DNA from: Hemerocallis citrina
Taxonomy: Eukaryota; Streptophyta; Magnoliopsida; Asparagales; Asphodelaceae
DNA length: 64,000 nucleotides
Direction: 5' to 3'
Assembly: GCA_017893485.1 (NCBI GenBank)
Contig: CM030368.1
Coordinates: 178,122,504-178,186,503 of the forward strand
Both the position numbers and the translations under genes were made by a program. The notes below the pieces were generated by a model. That model worked only from the letters and a program-made list of their open reading frames with translations. It was not told the origin of the DNA and ran no database searches. Shown one piece after another: positions 46,414 through 58,745 of this stretch (the first letter of the stretch is position 1; each line of letters opens with the position of its first letter).

Positions 46414-48880
46414 ATATAGCCTATGATCAAGAGTCACCAATCCGGTTAACCATCTTTTGAGAGGCAGCCTGTGGTGGGCAGTTGTACTATACTATAAATA
46501 ATTTGTCTGATAAATTGTATAAATTGTCTGAGTTTGTCACGCCCCACTTCCCAAAATACGAGAATACGAGTCCATGACGAAGGCCCAGCAAATGATTTTA
46601 ACATCATCCATAAGTTGTACCAGTCTTAACTCAACAATATGAAAAAGGAATAATCATAACCACGCTGAGAAATATAATCACATAAACAATTACTGAGATA
46701 AAATAAACAGTAGTCCAACATAATAACCAACAACTGGAAATAAGCAACAATTATGGGTCAACAAAGCCCAGGATACAAAGTACAGAAGTAATTCAATGTT
46801 GGAAATAAAATAACATGAATAAAATAACTATGACTTCAATTCCACTCCAACCTTTAGTACATCAGTTCTCCAAGTCCTTCAATTTCTCCCTCCATGATAC
46901 CTGTAATCTCATCATCTAGAGATGGGAAAAAAATATGCCCATTAGAGCAAGCTATGAGCGACAAGTTGTAGAAGTAGTAAAATAGGAAATAAATGACTAT
47001 ATAACAAGAACATAAATTGGAATGATAAATAATAAACGATAACAAAATCAAAAGTTGATAATCAATAATTCAGAAATCAGGAATCAAAGTTTAATAACCA
47101 GTATTTAGTATTAATGTCAATGTCCAGTTTTCATTTATGTCTATAAGTCTTTTATCAATCCTAACTAATGCACGCAATCCTGTGTCCCATACCACAGGTT
47201 CAGGTGCATAGAAACAAGTGAACGTTTGACTATAGTGGTGAATTCTACAGGGTCCTGTACTCTTGTCTTGCAATATAAATGACCAATGACCGATGACCGA
47301 TGATTGATGACCAATATACGATAAATCGGGAAAGTGTAGTCAGTAATCCACAATCAATCGATGACCAATAACATGTCATTACGGGAAACACGGGCCCCCT
47401 TCCAAGTACACTCTCCTATATTGTCCACTACTAAGTCGACCCTTATTACCCAGGCTTGTTATCATTTTATTAACAATCATTTATGAACCTGCATGTGATC
47501 AATGTAGGCGATGATATCAATACTCATGCAACAGGTATAATCGATGAGACCAATAGCACTAATACAATTTCAAGATGATATCAAGACTATACAATACATA
47601 AAATATACATGGTCCAATTCATTAAATATGGAAAACACGGTTTATATGCAAAACATAACAATATATGGACTAAGTGTACTGCAATTTCTATGTGCAAGAT
47701 TTTAAGTTTCTGTGTCAAGAACCGGGTAGAAACCTCAGTACAAAGTCAAGCAAATGACAAGGAAGTATATGTGAATGTTCAATAGTACAATCAATTTACG
47801 GTTTGGGATTGAAGTCAACAATAATAGCACGATGAGAAGACTATGGCTTAATAACATGGTACAATAAATAAACAATGGAGTTCAATTAGATATGATATTC
47901 AATTTGGTTACTACTTGCCGGATTTCAAAGAATATTTTCTTGAACTAGAAACAATAAAAATTAAGTTCAAGAGACACTTGTCTGTTAGGAGACGATTCTG
48001 AACGTAAAAGAATAACGGGATGAGAATCCCAACGGCAGCACACGAGTAACACACGTATAACGTTCGTACCCGCAAGAACACACGAAACAACAACAATAGC
48101 AACAACAAACAACCCAATCACACAGCAATAGATCCCAAAACAGCAAGAGGGGCCACACAGTAATCAGCAACCTTGGCCAAAACACCAAACGGCAAAACAC
48201 GGAATCCATAACAGCAAAACGGCAAACAACAATTCTACAAAACCAACAACAAACAACAATCTCGTATTGAATTCGACTTCGATTGGCGGTGAGAGCAGCG
48301 GGGCTGCGGTTCGGCAGTGGCGAGGGTGTTGGTGGTCTTCGACGGAGTGAAGTGAGGCGACTGGAGGGCGATGGTTGCTGGCGGTAGTCGAGGACAGGGT
48401 CAACGAGCGCTGGTGATGAGGAGAGTTGACGGGGTGTTCGATGAGGAAGGCGACGGGGGTTCGACGAAACAGAGGAGAAGGAGGGTTGGTTTGAGCGTCT
48501 GAGGCAACGAGGAGAACAGGGGCAGTGGAGGCAGGAGCGACAGCACTGGTAGTCAGTCGAGGGAGGGAGGAGACTGCAGCACTGGGAGTTACGGTGATGG
48601 GGAGAAGGCAACAGCGGTCTTTGCTTCGACGAGGAAGAGGATGAAGATGAGTAGGGCTCGAGCGTCGTTGGGTTTTGATGCCTCACAGCGAAGAGGAGGA
48701 AGACGGAGGAGACGAGCAGGCAGAGATCGAAGGTGTTGGCGGCGACGAGAGACAGCCACGGGATGCGGTGGACTCAGGGATGCCTCGACGGAGAAGACGA
48801 AGAGGTGCAATGGTCGAACAGGAAAATGCTCGAGTCAAGGGAGATGGAGAGGACGACGGGACTCAAGCGAAGTCGAAGAA

Positions 48881-49730
48881 GGCAGCTCGACGAGGAGGTG
48901 CTTTGGAGGTGCAGCAATGGAGGTGGGGCTTTGACGGTGATGAGGATGAGCGGAAGTGATGGAGAGGTAGAGTGGTAAGGAGAAGTCAACGGTGGTTGGC
49001 TAGAGTCGGATGGCAAGGGAGACGAGGTGTTGGCAAGGCGAGCGGTCGGTGTGATGGCAGTTGCGGGGGAGGTTGAGCGGGAGCGGGCAACGGTGGAGTG
49101 CTGGAGGTCAAAGACGAGGAGCCGGAGGTGGAGCTTCAAGGGGCTGGGGATGGGTTTGGTGCCAAACGGAGGAAGGAGACAATCGGTTGGGGTGCTCTGT
49201 TTTAAACAAAGTGGGAGAGAGAGAAGGACGGGGTGTTTAAAATAATAATATAATATAATAGTGGGTAGTTGAGATAGTGGGGTGTTGGGTTACGGGAAAT
49301 GTGAGGGCGGCTCGACGAGGAGGTGCTTCGGAGGTGCAGCAATGAAGGTGGGGCTTTGACGGTGATAAGGAGGAGCAGAAGTGATGGAGAGGTAGAGCGG
49401 TAAGGAGAAGTCGACGGCGGTTGGCTAGAGCCGGATGGCAAGGGAGACGAGGTGTTGGCGAAGCAAGCGGTCAGTGTGATGGCAGTTGCGGGGGAGGTCG
49501 AGCGGGAGCGGGCGACGGTGGAGCACTGGAGGTCGAAGACGAGGAGCTGGAGGTGGAGCTTCGAAGGGCTGGGGATGGGTTTGGTGCCAAACGGAGGAAG
49601 GAGACGATCGGTTGGGGTGCTCTGTTTTAAACAGAGTGGGAGAGAGTGAGGGACGGGGTGTTTAAAATAATAATATAATATAATAGTGGGTAGCTGAGAT
49701 AGTGGGGTGTTGGGTTATGGGAAATGTGAA
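48881..49730. repeat. 425-bp tandem duplication in the family-B LTR
   Basis: 48881-49305 and 49306-49730 are near-identical (start ggcagctcgacgaggaggtg / ggcggctcgacgaggaggtg). The GC-rich frames inside reflect base composition. Confidence 0.9.
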
Positions 49731-49924
49731 GAGTGGGTGAATGTGGAGAAATTGTATACGGGTAGTTGAATTTGGGTAGGGTAGGATAATAGGTTAATAG
49801 GTTAATAGGTTGGGTACATAAATGTGGGTTTGGGTTAGAATCCAATAGGAGATGGGCTAAAATTTGGGCTCTGGTTATATATAAATAAAGCTAATCAAAT
49901 GAATATAGAATTAGGATTTAACGA

Positions 49925-49925
49925 A

Positions 49926-50002
<77 letters not shown>

Positions 50003-50003
50003 G
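49925..50003. repeat. (TAA)n microsatellite
   Basis: About 26 uninterrupted trinucleotide units in the family-B LTR. Confidence 0.95.
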
Positions 50004-50230
50004 TAAAATAATAATCATGAGTTGAATAATCAAATAGTGATACATAATAGTGTAGCTTGAAATTCTGGTTTCAAACAAAATAGTTGGTATTTAAATGAAT
50101 GCAAAATTTTTGGTGTTCAAAAGAATGGAATAATTTATAGGAAATTAAATACAAGAATATAGGAAAGGAAAAATATCAATCCGTATAAACGGAAACAGGG
50201 GTTACAGAGTTGGGGCAGGGGCGTTACAAA

Positions 50231-50243
50231 TGGTATTAGAGCC
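50231..50243 (+). promoter_or_regulatory. Primer-binding site of the TRIM-like element
   Basis: TGGTATTAGAGCC lies 2 bp after the 5' LTR end, an initiator-tRNA-Met-type site with one change from TGGTATCAGAGCC. Confidence 0.8.
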
Positions 50244-50532
50244 GACTTTCAACACCGAGTGTGGAGCGCGTCTGTATAGTCGGGCGGTGGATTCCGGGAC
50301 TATAGACCCAGTCGGGCGGTGGATTCCGGGACTGTGGTAAACGAGACGAGCCTCAATTAAATCCAAAATTATGATTGATCAGGCGGTGGATACCGGGATC
50401 ATGATTAGTCGGACGGATAGGGGAGTAGATGCTCCACATCGGCTAGAAAGTATATCCTGTGCTAGTTTTTGCATGCCTCGTGCTCAACGAAGACGCTGAT
50501 TTATGAAGGGGGGTGTATGTAACACCCCGTAA

Positions 50533-50595
<63 letters not shown>

Positions 50596-50826
50596 ATTAA
50601 AATTAATGGCAGTTTGGTAACTATGTGGAATAGGGGGGGTCCCACAAGTTGAATGAGACAGCACGGTGTGCTAATTGCGTTGATGTCAGCGATGACGTCA
50701 CCAGGAGGGGGTCCCACCAGCAGATTGTGAAGGCGGTTGTGCTTCTCTCTTCGCTGACGTGGCATGGGGCCCGCCTAGCGTAGACTGTGTGCTCACGGTG
50801 GGAGAGAGAGGAAGTGTTTGAAGTTA

Positions 50827-50868
50827 GTCCCATATCGGGATTTCTAATAGAATAAATAACTATAAATA
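50827..50868 (+). promoter_or_regulatory. USE-like box plus TATA box in the TRIM-like 3' LTR
   Basis: GTCCCATATCG (50827-50837, one mismatch to RTCCCACATCG), then 23 bp, then TATAAATA (50861-50868). Confidence 0.5.
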
Positions 50869-52786
50869 ATATAGCCTATGATCAAGAGTCACCAATCTAT
50901 TTAACCACCTTTTGAGAGGCAGCCTGTGGTAGGCAGTTGTACTATACTATAAATAATTTGTCTGATAAATTGCATAAATTTTCTGAGTTGGGTCAGGGGC
51001 GTTACACCTTCACCTACATCTTCAAGAGTGCGGCGGCATGGTTTAAGAATCTCCCGCATTATATCCTTCACACTCTCGGGTACCCTACTCTTCAGTGTAC
51101 GAGCTACTATCCGAACAGTATCCCATGTGTTTTCAATCTACATTAGGTTGAAATTTACAAATTAAACAACATTATCTACATAATCATCACGTCTTCAAAT
51201 AACAATACATGCATACAAAATATATGAAACTATGTAAAGTTAGACTAACCATGTTCCAATACGTCGATGCCTTCGGTTGATACATTGGTTGCGAAGAGGA
51301 ATATGCCGGTGGTGGTTCCTCCTTGGTTGGGGGAATCGGAATCTGGACTCCAGCTGGTACAGCGGATTGCGGAGATACATACAATCTTGTAATGTACTTG
51401 TACCACGTCATATACACCTCTTCGAAGGAGCCATTGTAAGGTATAGCAATAAACAACATATTAGGTCTCATCTGATAGTGTAAGGTATTCCAATTGGCCA
51501 CATGTACCCGGTGAAAATCCACCCAGTTGAAGTTGGGCACTCGACCCATTCCTATCACTTCGTGCAATTTTTTGTCGTACGAGCGGGCTTTAGGAATCTT
51601 CTACTGATATCCGAATTGCTGCATCACTCTATCCGGATATTGGAACACCACAATAGAAAAGTTGACAAGTGGGGCAGCCGTCAACCAAAGCTTGCTACCC
51701 AAACATACTGGTGGAACTCATTCCAACCTGTCGGTGGAGTACGGTACCCAATTGGTGAACTCGTCACACAAATTATCCAACTCATCTCTATAATACGTGA
51801 GAGATGTGCGTGGGTTATCGACCCACGTTTGTCGCCCTGCCCAATACACTCTTAAAGGATGCAACATCTCTACATACGGTGCTTCGGCTAACACTTCCGG
51901 TGTTGGCTCAATAATACGGGGACGACTGATGTGGATGCATTCCCAACTCCAAATTTGCAACAGAACCATCGGGCCACCCATTTTTATGGAACCTAATGCA
52001 CATGCACACACATTCTTATACAATGATGCCAAGGCCGTGCTCCCCCAACTGTAACGGCCGGCCATACTGAACTGTTCTAACAAGCGTAAATACATGTGTC
52101 GCACACTCGCACCTGATGAGTTTGGGAAGATCACACCCCCCATAAAACTGAATATATACGCACGCGCATAGTACCGTATGACTTCCTCATCCGAATCATC
52201 CGTCAAATAATCTTTGAATTGGCATTTCAACCAACTAAGTCGGAGTGATTTACCCTCGAATACTTCTTCCCAAAAAGCATTTTCGACTTCACTTTTAACC
52301 TGATCTATGGATTTCTCTATTACATCTGGATCATGATCTGATGGAATATCTTTGATGATTTCATCTTCAACGTCATCTTTCCTTTTATCCAACGACACCT
52401 CCAAGTCGATACCGAACAGATCACGAACAACTTCCACTCGGTCAAAGTCCATGTTTCCCGTCACGGTGACCCCATCTATAGGAAGCCCAGTAATCAGTGC
52501 TACATCTTAGAGAGTGACGGTCATCTCTCCTACCGGTAGGTGGAATGTGTGGGTCTCTGGCCTCCATCGCTCCACAAGAGCTGTAAGTAGAGGACGATCA
52601 AATTTCACACTCCCCATAAATCGAGCTTCGTAAAAACCGGCTTCAACTAAGTACAGAGCAATGCGGGGGTCCATGGGAAGAACCACGTGCTTCCGAAAGT
52701 TACACTTCTTTGCGGACCCATTCCACACGGCTTCGGATTTGTGTATGGATTGCAACACGCATATGCTTGAGTCCAACAGTCTTGGA

Positions 52787-55419
52787 TATCACGCCCCGCT
52801 TCCCATTTCACGCGAATACATGCACGTAACTAAGCCCCAGCGAATGATATAAGTATGCCAACTCATATCATCCATAAGCTGAACAATATGAGGTAACTCA
52901 AAAGTATAATAGTAATCACATAAACAGGAATCGTGTAAATTTGTAACAGGTATCGAGTATAATGCATGCAGCTAAACATGTAGTGAGTGTCAAGTAGCAT
53001 GTACAGGTAACAGGAATGTGCAGGTGATCATGTTATTCTCAAGTCTTGTATTTAATCCTATCTAGGTAGCACTTCATGCGTCCCATTTATTTACCACATG
53101 GTTGCTATATACATGCAAGTTATGTTTAGATCTAGTGGTGGGTTTCTATAGAGACGTGTACTCAGGCGTCATGTAACAGACAACAGGTTCATGAATCAAT
53201 AGTAATATAACAGGTTCATGAATCGAATAATAGTATAACAGGTTCATGAATCAATAGTATAACAGGTTCATGAATCAATAATATAACAGGTTCATGAATC
53301 AAGCATTAAGTGGGAAATACGGGCCCCCTTCCGAGTACACTTACCTATATTATCCACTACTAAGGTCTTTCCCTTAAACCCCGACCTGTTATTTATTATT
53401 ATTATCAAAGCAGGCATATACGTGCACAAACAGAACAAGAAAAACATGGCAAGAAACAAGTAACAAGCTCAATTTGGATGGAAGACATGACTGGATGACA
53501 AAACAACTTATGATAGTTAGAACAACGAGACTTTCAATTCTGGACAGCAAGACATTACTGCACCAAAACTGAGATTCCCGTTACCACAGGAATGCAAACC
53601 TAGAACTATCAAAAATTCTAGAAACTAGACTTTCTACTGAATCCAGCGCATATACACAAGTCATATAACAACTACAGAAACAAGCTCATAACAACGTTTT
53701 ATACAAAATTCAAGTTCAGCCTCGCAAAGTTTTATTCATAAGCATGAAAAAGGTATAAAAACACCATAACTAAATCTAGGGAAAAAATCTAGAGGGTTCC
53801 CTAGCATGTCTGGTCTCAACATATAAAATTTCATAAAATTCCTTTACAGATAGCATAGTCAATTTAATTTGGAAAACAGAATGATGCAGCAAATTTATGA
53901 ATCTGAAATTTTAAATACAGCAGTACTAAAACAATGCTAAATCAAAAAATACAACTCGGAATTCAAATCTATCAAAACGGTTGTAAAATAGACATACCGG
54001 GCTATATTTCATATTCACAAAATTTTAATCAATAGTGACTGGAATCAGGTTGAAAATAGAGTTCTTTACTGAATAACATACAGTTTGGAAATATATTAAT
54101 TGGTTTCACAAGCATGAAATAAGTTATAAAAATCATTAATCAATTCAACAAAAATTAGGGGTTGACCTGAGTCATGTCTAGTCATACCCAGAAAAATATT
54201 AAATCCAAATTTTACTTATAACATCAGTTTTAAAATGACAAATCATGCAGCGACCTTATAAATCAGAATCTGGAAATTACGACACAGCTGCAGTAAAATA
54301 GCGATAACTCAGACATCAAAAATCGAAATTGAGATCCGTCGAAAGTTCTAAAAAACTGACATCGAGGCCTACGAATCATATTCACAAAATAATTCATTTT
54401 ACTGACCATAATAGGGTCTAACTTTCTGTACCAAATCAGGGCAGCAACAAGGAGAAATTTCTTTCATGCATTTAATCAAACAATTTATCTACAATAGATC
54501 CAAATTAGAGTATGGTGTTAAAACATGGTATATTAGATATTCAAATCAACATGGGATGGGTATTAACAAGTCTACTACGAGATAACACATCTAGCATATC
54601 AATCACATAACAAAATCCACAACAGACGATGAATCACGAAAGAGTACATATATATCAAGAATCTACTTAGATCTAATTATTTTCGTGTAGTGTGTGTATG
54701 TGTATGACAACTTATTATGATGGATCATGACTAGGAATGTATCAAACGAATGAGATCAAGATTTATCAAGGAATGTGGATGAACACAAAAGTGAAACCTA
54801 GACCACATGCGGTCTTTGAACTTGTATAAGAACAAAAATAATATACAAGCTACTTGCCTCAAAGAAGACGATGAATCCGACAAGAATAGAATAACGGGAA
54901 CGGATCCTGGCACACGAGCACGAATAGAAGATCACGAACAAGAGGTGCTGCAGGATTGAAGGCTTGTGGGATGAGATAGACTGTGGGGCTCGGACGGCGG
55001 GACGGCTGGACGACGGTGCAATGGGAGGACGACAATCGACGATGGAAGGAGGATGAGATGCAGGGGTGTTCGGGTGGAGGCTTGCGAGCGAATGATGGAG
55101 GCGCGACGCGACATCGAAATGGTCGTGAGGGCATCGATGGGGGCATGGCACAGGGCGGCGTGGGGAGCACGCGACGGTAGGAGCGACGGCCGGCGGGGGG
55201 TTGGCGGTGGGGTACAGTGAAGATAGAGAGAGAGTATTGTTTAGGAATTGTTCACATTAGAGAGAAAGAGTAACAAATTTGGTTAGGTTTTAAGGGAATT
55301 TTGGTAAGTTAAGATTTTAGGAATCAAGGAGGAGATCATGGGAGAGTGATCTGCTTATTAAGCAGATAGGGAGAACGTGAGGGAGAGATATGAGGAGACT
55401 GGGTAAAAGAGGGTATTGC
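52787..55419 (-). mobile_element. Family-B LTR, copy 3 (interrupted; rest outside the window)
   Basis: It begins TATCACGCCCCGCTTCCCA (first bases mutated from TGTCACG) and cuts the PMD gene at its 5' side. It holds the conserved block gggaaatacgggcccccttc, a ~27-bp minisatellite and a GC-rich block near 54960-55210. At 55420 another LTR begins, so the remaining ~0.9 kb should lie to the right of the window. A TSD could not be tested. Confidence 0.7.
53180..53302. repeat. ~27-bp minisatellite (five units)
   Basis: The motif aacaggttcatgaatcaata recurs five times with small length changes. Confidence 0.92.
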
Positions 55420-56183
55420 TGTAGCATCCCGAATTTCCAATATAATATCTCAGAAATACGTGGCACAATTCCCAAATGTACCTCAATGTAATAATAAGCA
55501 TATCCAAAACATAAATAAAATTTTCAACTTTTATTACATCAGTATTTACAAAACACAGCGAAAAATTTAAACACATTGAATTACAAATTTTTTCTTTTAC
55601 AACACATTCTTTTACAATTTACATAAGCCACATAGTCAATCTACCACAAGTATCCAATCCCAAGCTATAGGTATCTACCTGAAAAATATGGGAATAGAGA
55701 TTACCCTAACCCCCAAAACAACGGGGTTAGCCATAACGGTGTGTGTCATAAAAAAATGCAACATAAATTAAGTCATGATCAACACAAAGCAACAGTAGTA
55801 ATGAAAGGAATATGAAATAACAATAAATATTGCATAAAAACATCAAGTAAAACTAGACTAAGTGTCAGTGTAGGAAATAGGAAACAACATGCATAAACTA
55901 AGTCAAGAAAACACCAATGCTATATGCTGACTCTCTAATGCACACTTGTCGAATCTATGCTCCCCACTCTACATAGATCCGGTGCAAGCCCTTAACGTTC
56001 TCCACTTAATAGGGTTAAACCCCTCATTATGAAACTAATCCTACTACGATGACTACTATGAGATTTAGATAAACTGTGAGTATCTAGCCCATGCCCAATC
56101 TCTATCCACAGATAATTTCGGAGACTATTTCACTCACACCTGGGAATCTTCGAGAATACCCTACACCACAAGCTATGGCACCT
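55420..56183 (-). mobile_element. Start of a family-A-like LTR (interrupted)
   Basis: It begins TGTAGCATCCCGAATTTCC. Its layout resembles family A (an anchor of similar bases, then ttttattacatc, then a gggttaaacccctcattatg block), but it is clearly a diverged subfamily. It is cut at 56184 by a family-B element. The other end is not in the window. Confidence 0.5.
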
Positions 56184-56449
56184 TGTTACGCCCACTTTCC
56201 AAAAATACGGAATGCAAGCACGTGACGTTGGCCCAGCGAATGACTTGTGTCATTTTTAAGCTGTTATCGATTCAACTCAACGATATAAAAAAGAAAGTAA
56301 TACAACCATGCATGCATTAAAGGGGTAATCACATGAATAACAATACTTTGAATTTCAGCATAAAATAACAAACATAATAACAATCCAACATCTGGAATCA
56401 ACAAAAAACAATATTCGAGTCAAAAGCCCACAAATACAAGAATTAACAA

Positions 56450-58685
56450 TGTCACACCCCGCTTTCCAAAATATGGAATACGAGTACGTAACGTAGGCCC
56501 AGCGAATGATGTAAACATCATCCATAAGCTGTACCAGACTAACTCAGCAATATGAAAGAATAAACACAGCCACACAAGAAAGATATAACCACATGAATCA
56601 AAGATAACTTCAATAATAAATGAAATAATCCAATAATAATAATATCCAACACAACATCCAACATCTGGGAATAACACAAACTCCGGAAATATAAGCCTAA
56701 AACAAAGTACAATGTCATAACAATATTCAAAAGAAACAATCTAGCAATAAAGTAAATTAAGCAATGTAATCTTGGACTCCATCTTCTAGAATCATTGCTC
56801 ACCAATTCCTTCTGGTATAGTTCATTCGGTACCTATAAATATTTGATCTAAAAAGAAAGAAAAGAATGTCCTTAGAGCAAGTCATGGACAGCAAGTAGAG
56901 AAAACAAAGGATAAAGGAAGCATGTATATCAAAGAAAAGGGACATGATCAAAGTCAAAGAACAAAGCAAAGGCAAGTAATAATATCAAAGGTCTACAATT
57001 AATCACACATGTAATGAGTGATGTCAAGTCAAGTTCAATACAGGGTCAAACATGAGATGATAAACGCAGGTTATTAATCATTTTATTAATCTATCTAGTG
57101 CACATACTACTGCGTCCCATTCCATAGGTTCTGCGCAAGCACACAGTGAACGTTTTACACTGATGGTGAATTCACGGATCGTGTACTCGACGTTGGTAAC
57201 AATAATTTACAATCAATCATTTGCAATTAATACTTCTTCTTCCAACTAATATTTCTCCTCCTTCCATGTCAAGTGTTTATGCGAGCATGAAGGCCTTTAC
57301 CGAGTACATTTTTCGATCGTTCACTACCAAGTCTACCCATAATACCCTGGCTTGTTAATAGTATATTTTCATCCTATGTAAGCATGCAAGAAGGTGTCAA
57401 AGTTGTATTATGCTAGGTGTGACTAATTCTACTTGTTACAGACAAATCATGAAGCAAACATATTAAATTAGTACAATCACATAATCTGGACAGTATGACC
57501 TTGCTGTACAAAAACACAGATTACTGCTACTATAGAGAAGAAAATCTGGATCCGTCAGAAATTCTAGAAAGTATACTCTCTGCCGGTTCCAACTAATATA
57601 TACACGACATATAAAAGCTATAGGAACTAGGGTGAAAATCCTATTCTTTTCAGATTTTATGTTCAGGCAGCAAGTTGTAAATTGTATTCACCTATTTGTT
57701 TCAGGTCAGAAAACTCATCAAATAAATCTATAAAAATTTATGGTCATTCTTACACATGTCTGGTCTTAGCTAGATTTATTTCAGATTTTTATTTTACTGT
57801 TAACATGCTCAAATAAATTATGAAACAGCAAGATACGCATGCATTTGTGAATCTGAAAATTCTGACATAGCTGTACTAAAATGATGATATCTAACAAATT
57901 ACACATCGGAACTCAAATCCATAAAAAGGGTAGTAAACTAAACTTCTAGGGCTAAACTTCATGTTCAGAAAGTTATTTCAAAATATAACAACAACATGGT
58001 CAAAAAATTGATTCAAAAAGAAACAACTAGCAGTCCAGAATTTGATTTGACATGGATATGCAATAATTAAATCATACAACCATATATTTCATGCAAATTA
58101 ATAATCAAAGAGTTCTTAGGTGTTTAACATGCATAATTCTAGTTCTCAGATGTAATTTCACAGGCATGGTAATCAATTCATCAATTCAATTCAATCAAAC
58201 ATGTCTAAAGTCCATAACACATGGATCTAGTTATTTTTCATGTAAATGTGAATATGTAAGAAATAATAGGGACTAGGTTTTAGATAAAAGGGGTAAGCAC
58301 GATGTTAAGGGTATATCGGATTAGCTCGTGTAAACCCTCAATCAACTTAATGGAATTCAAATAGCAGTACGATAAAGAAAAGGACTGGATCTACTTGCAG
58401 AGATCAAAAAAATCCTGAACAAAACGAAATACTAGTTCAAGAAGAGACTTTCCTGTTAATTAGTAGATTCGAATAACTATAGAATAACGGGATAAGAATC
58501 CTGGGCGACGAACCACGATCACACGTGCAAGCTACGTGTGAAATCTGAAATAGCAAAATAGCAACTCAGCGCACACACACAGCAACCCAACACCAGATCC
58601 AAAGCAAACAGCAAACGGTGAGTATTGGAGCCCACTCCACACAACAGCAACACACCAAGAGCACCACTGTGCTTCTCCCCCACTT

Positions 58686-58745
<60 letters not shown>

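Larger units (their letters stand above)
46535..50206 (-). mobile_element. Solo LTR, family B, copy 2, inside the TRIM-like LTR
   Basis: TGTCACGCCCC...GGGGTTACA, 3.67 kb, with perfect TSD gagtt (46530-46534 and 50207-50211). It is the reverse complement of the family seen at 29261. It contains a purine-rich GC block (48280-49700), a 425-bp tandem duplication and a (TAA)n run. Confidence 0.88.
46033..51006 (+). mobile_element. TRIM-like retrotransposon with a 289-bp internal region, 5' LTR interrupted
   Basis: LTRs run TGTAACACCCCG...GGGGCGTTACA. The right LTR is 50518-51006 (489 bp). The left LTR is 46033-46534 plus 50207-50228, split by a family-B solo LTR. The perfect TSD is ccttc (46028-46032 and 51007-51011). 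The internal region (50229-50517) holds only a PBS, short repeats of gtcgggcggtggattccggg and a purine tract (gaaggggggtg). There is no gag or pol, so it depends on another element. It sits in the last exon of the PMD gene. Confidence 0.9.
22513..52786. mobile_element. Very large two-gene MULE (Mutator-like), heavily interrupted
   Basis: I infer one element from continuity. A hairpin repeat array (22513-29095) leads into a FAR1-type MULE transposase pseudogene (plus strand). The transposase is followed by ~150-bp tandem repeats that reappear on the far side of a solo LTR and lead into a convergent PMD pseudogene (minus strand). Each interrupting element leaves a TSD whose removal rejoins the host sequence. 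The left terminus is not certain. The right terminus lies beyond a further LTR insertion at 52787. I could not see terminal inverted repeats, so the boundaries are provisional. Confidence 0.55.
45793..52786 (-). pseudogene. Plant mobile domain (PMD) protein gene carried by the MULE, disrupted
   Basis: PMD proteins occur in plant TEs and in host relatives (MAIN/MAIL type). Their molecular role is not settled. The minus-strand reading contains PMDPRIALYLVEAGFYEARF, then LLTALVERWRPETHTFHLPV and VTVTGNMDF, and later ASLYKNVCACALGS. The frame is broken by an in-frame stop (52507-52509) and by a frameshift near 51718. A GT-AG intron (51138-51249) leads to a last exon starting IENTWDTVRIVARTLKSR, which is itself cut by the TRIM-like element (46033-51006). 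The reading ends with a basic tail and a stop at 45793-45795. The 5' end is cut off by an LTR at 52787. Confidence 0.85.

Noticed and set aside
47985..48686. 233-codon frame in GC-rich sequence
   Set aside because: It lies in the purine-rich block of a solo LTR and is low-complexity (runs of Ser, Arg, Pro) with no domain. Several overlapping frames on both strands are open for the same compositional reason.
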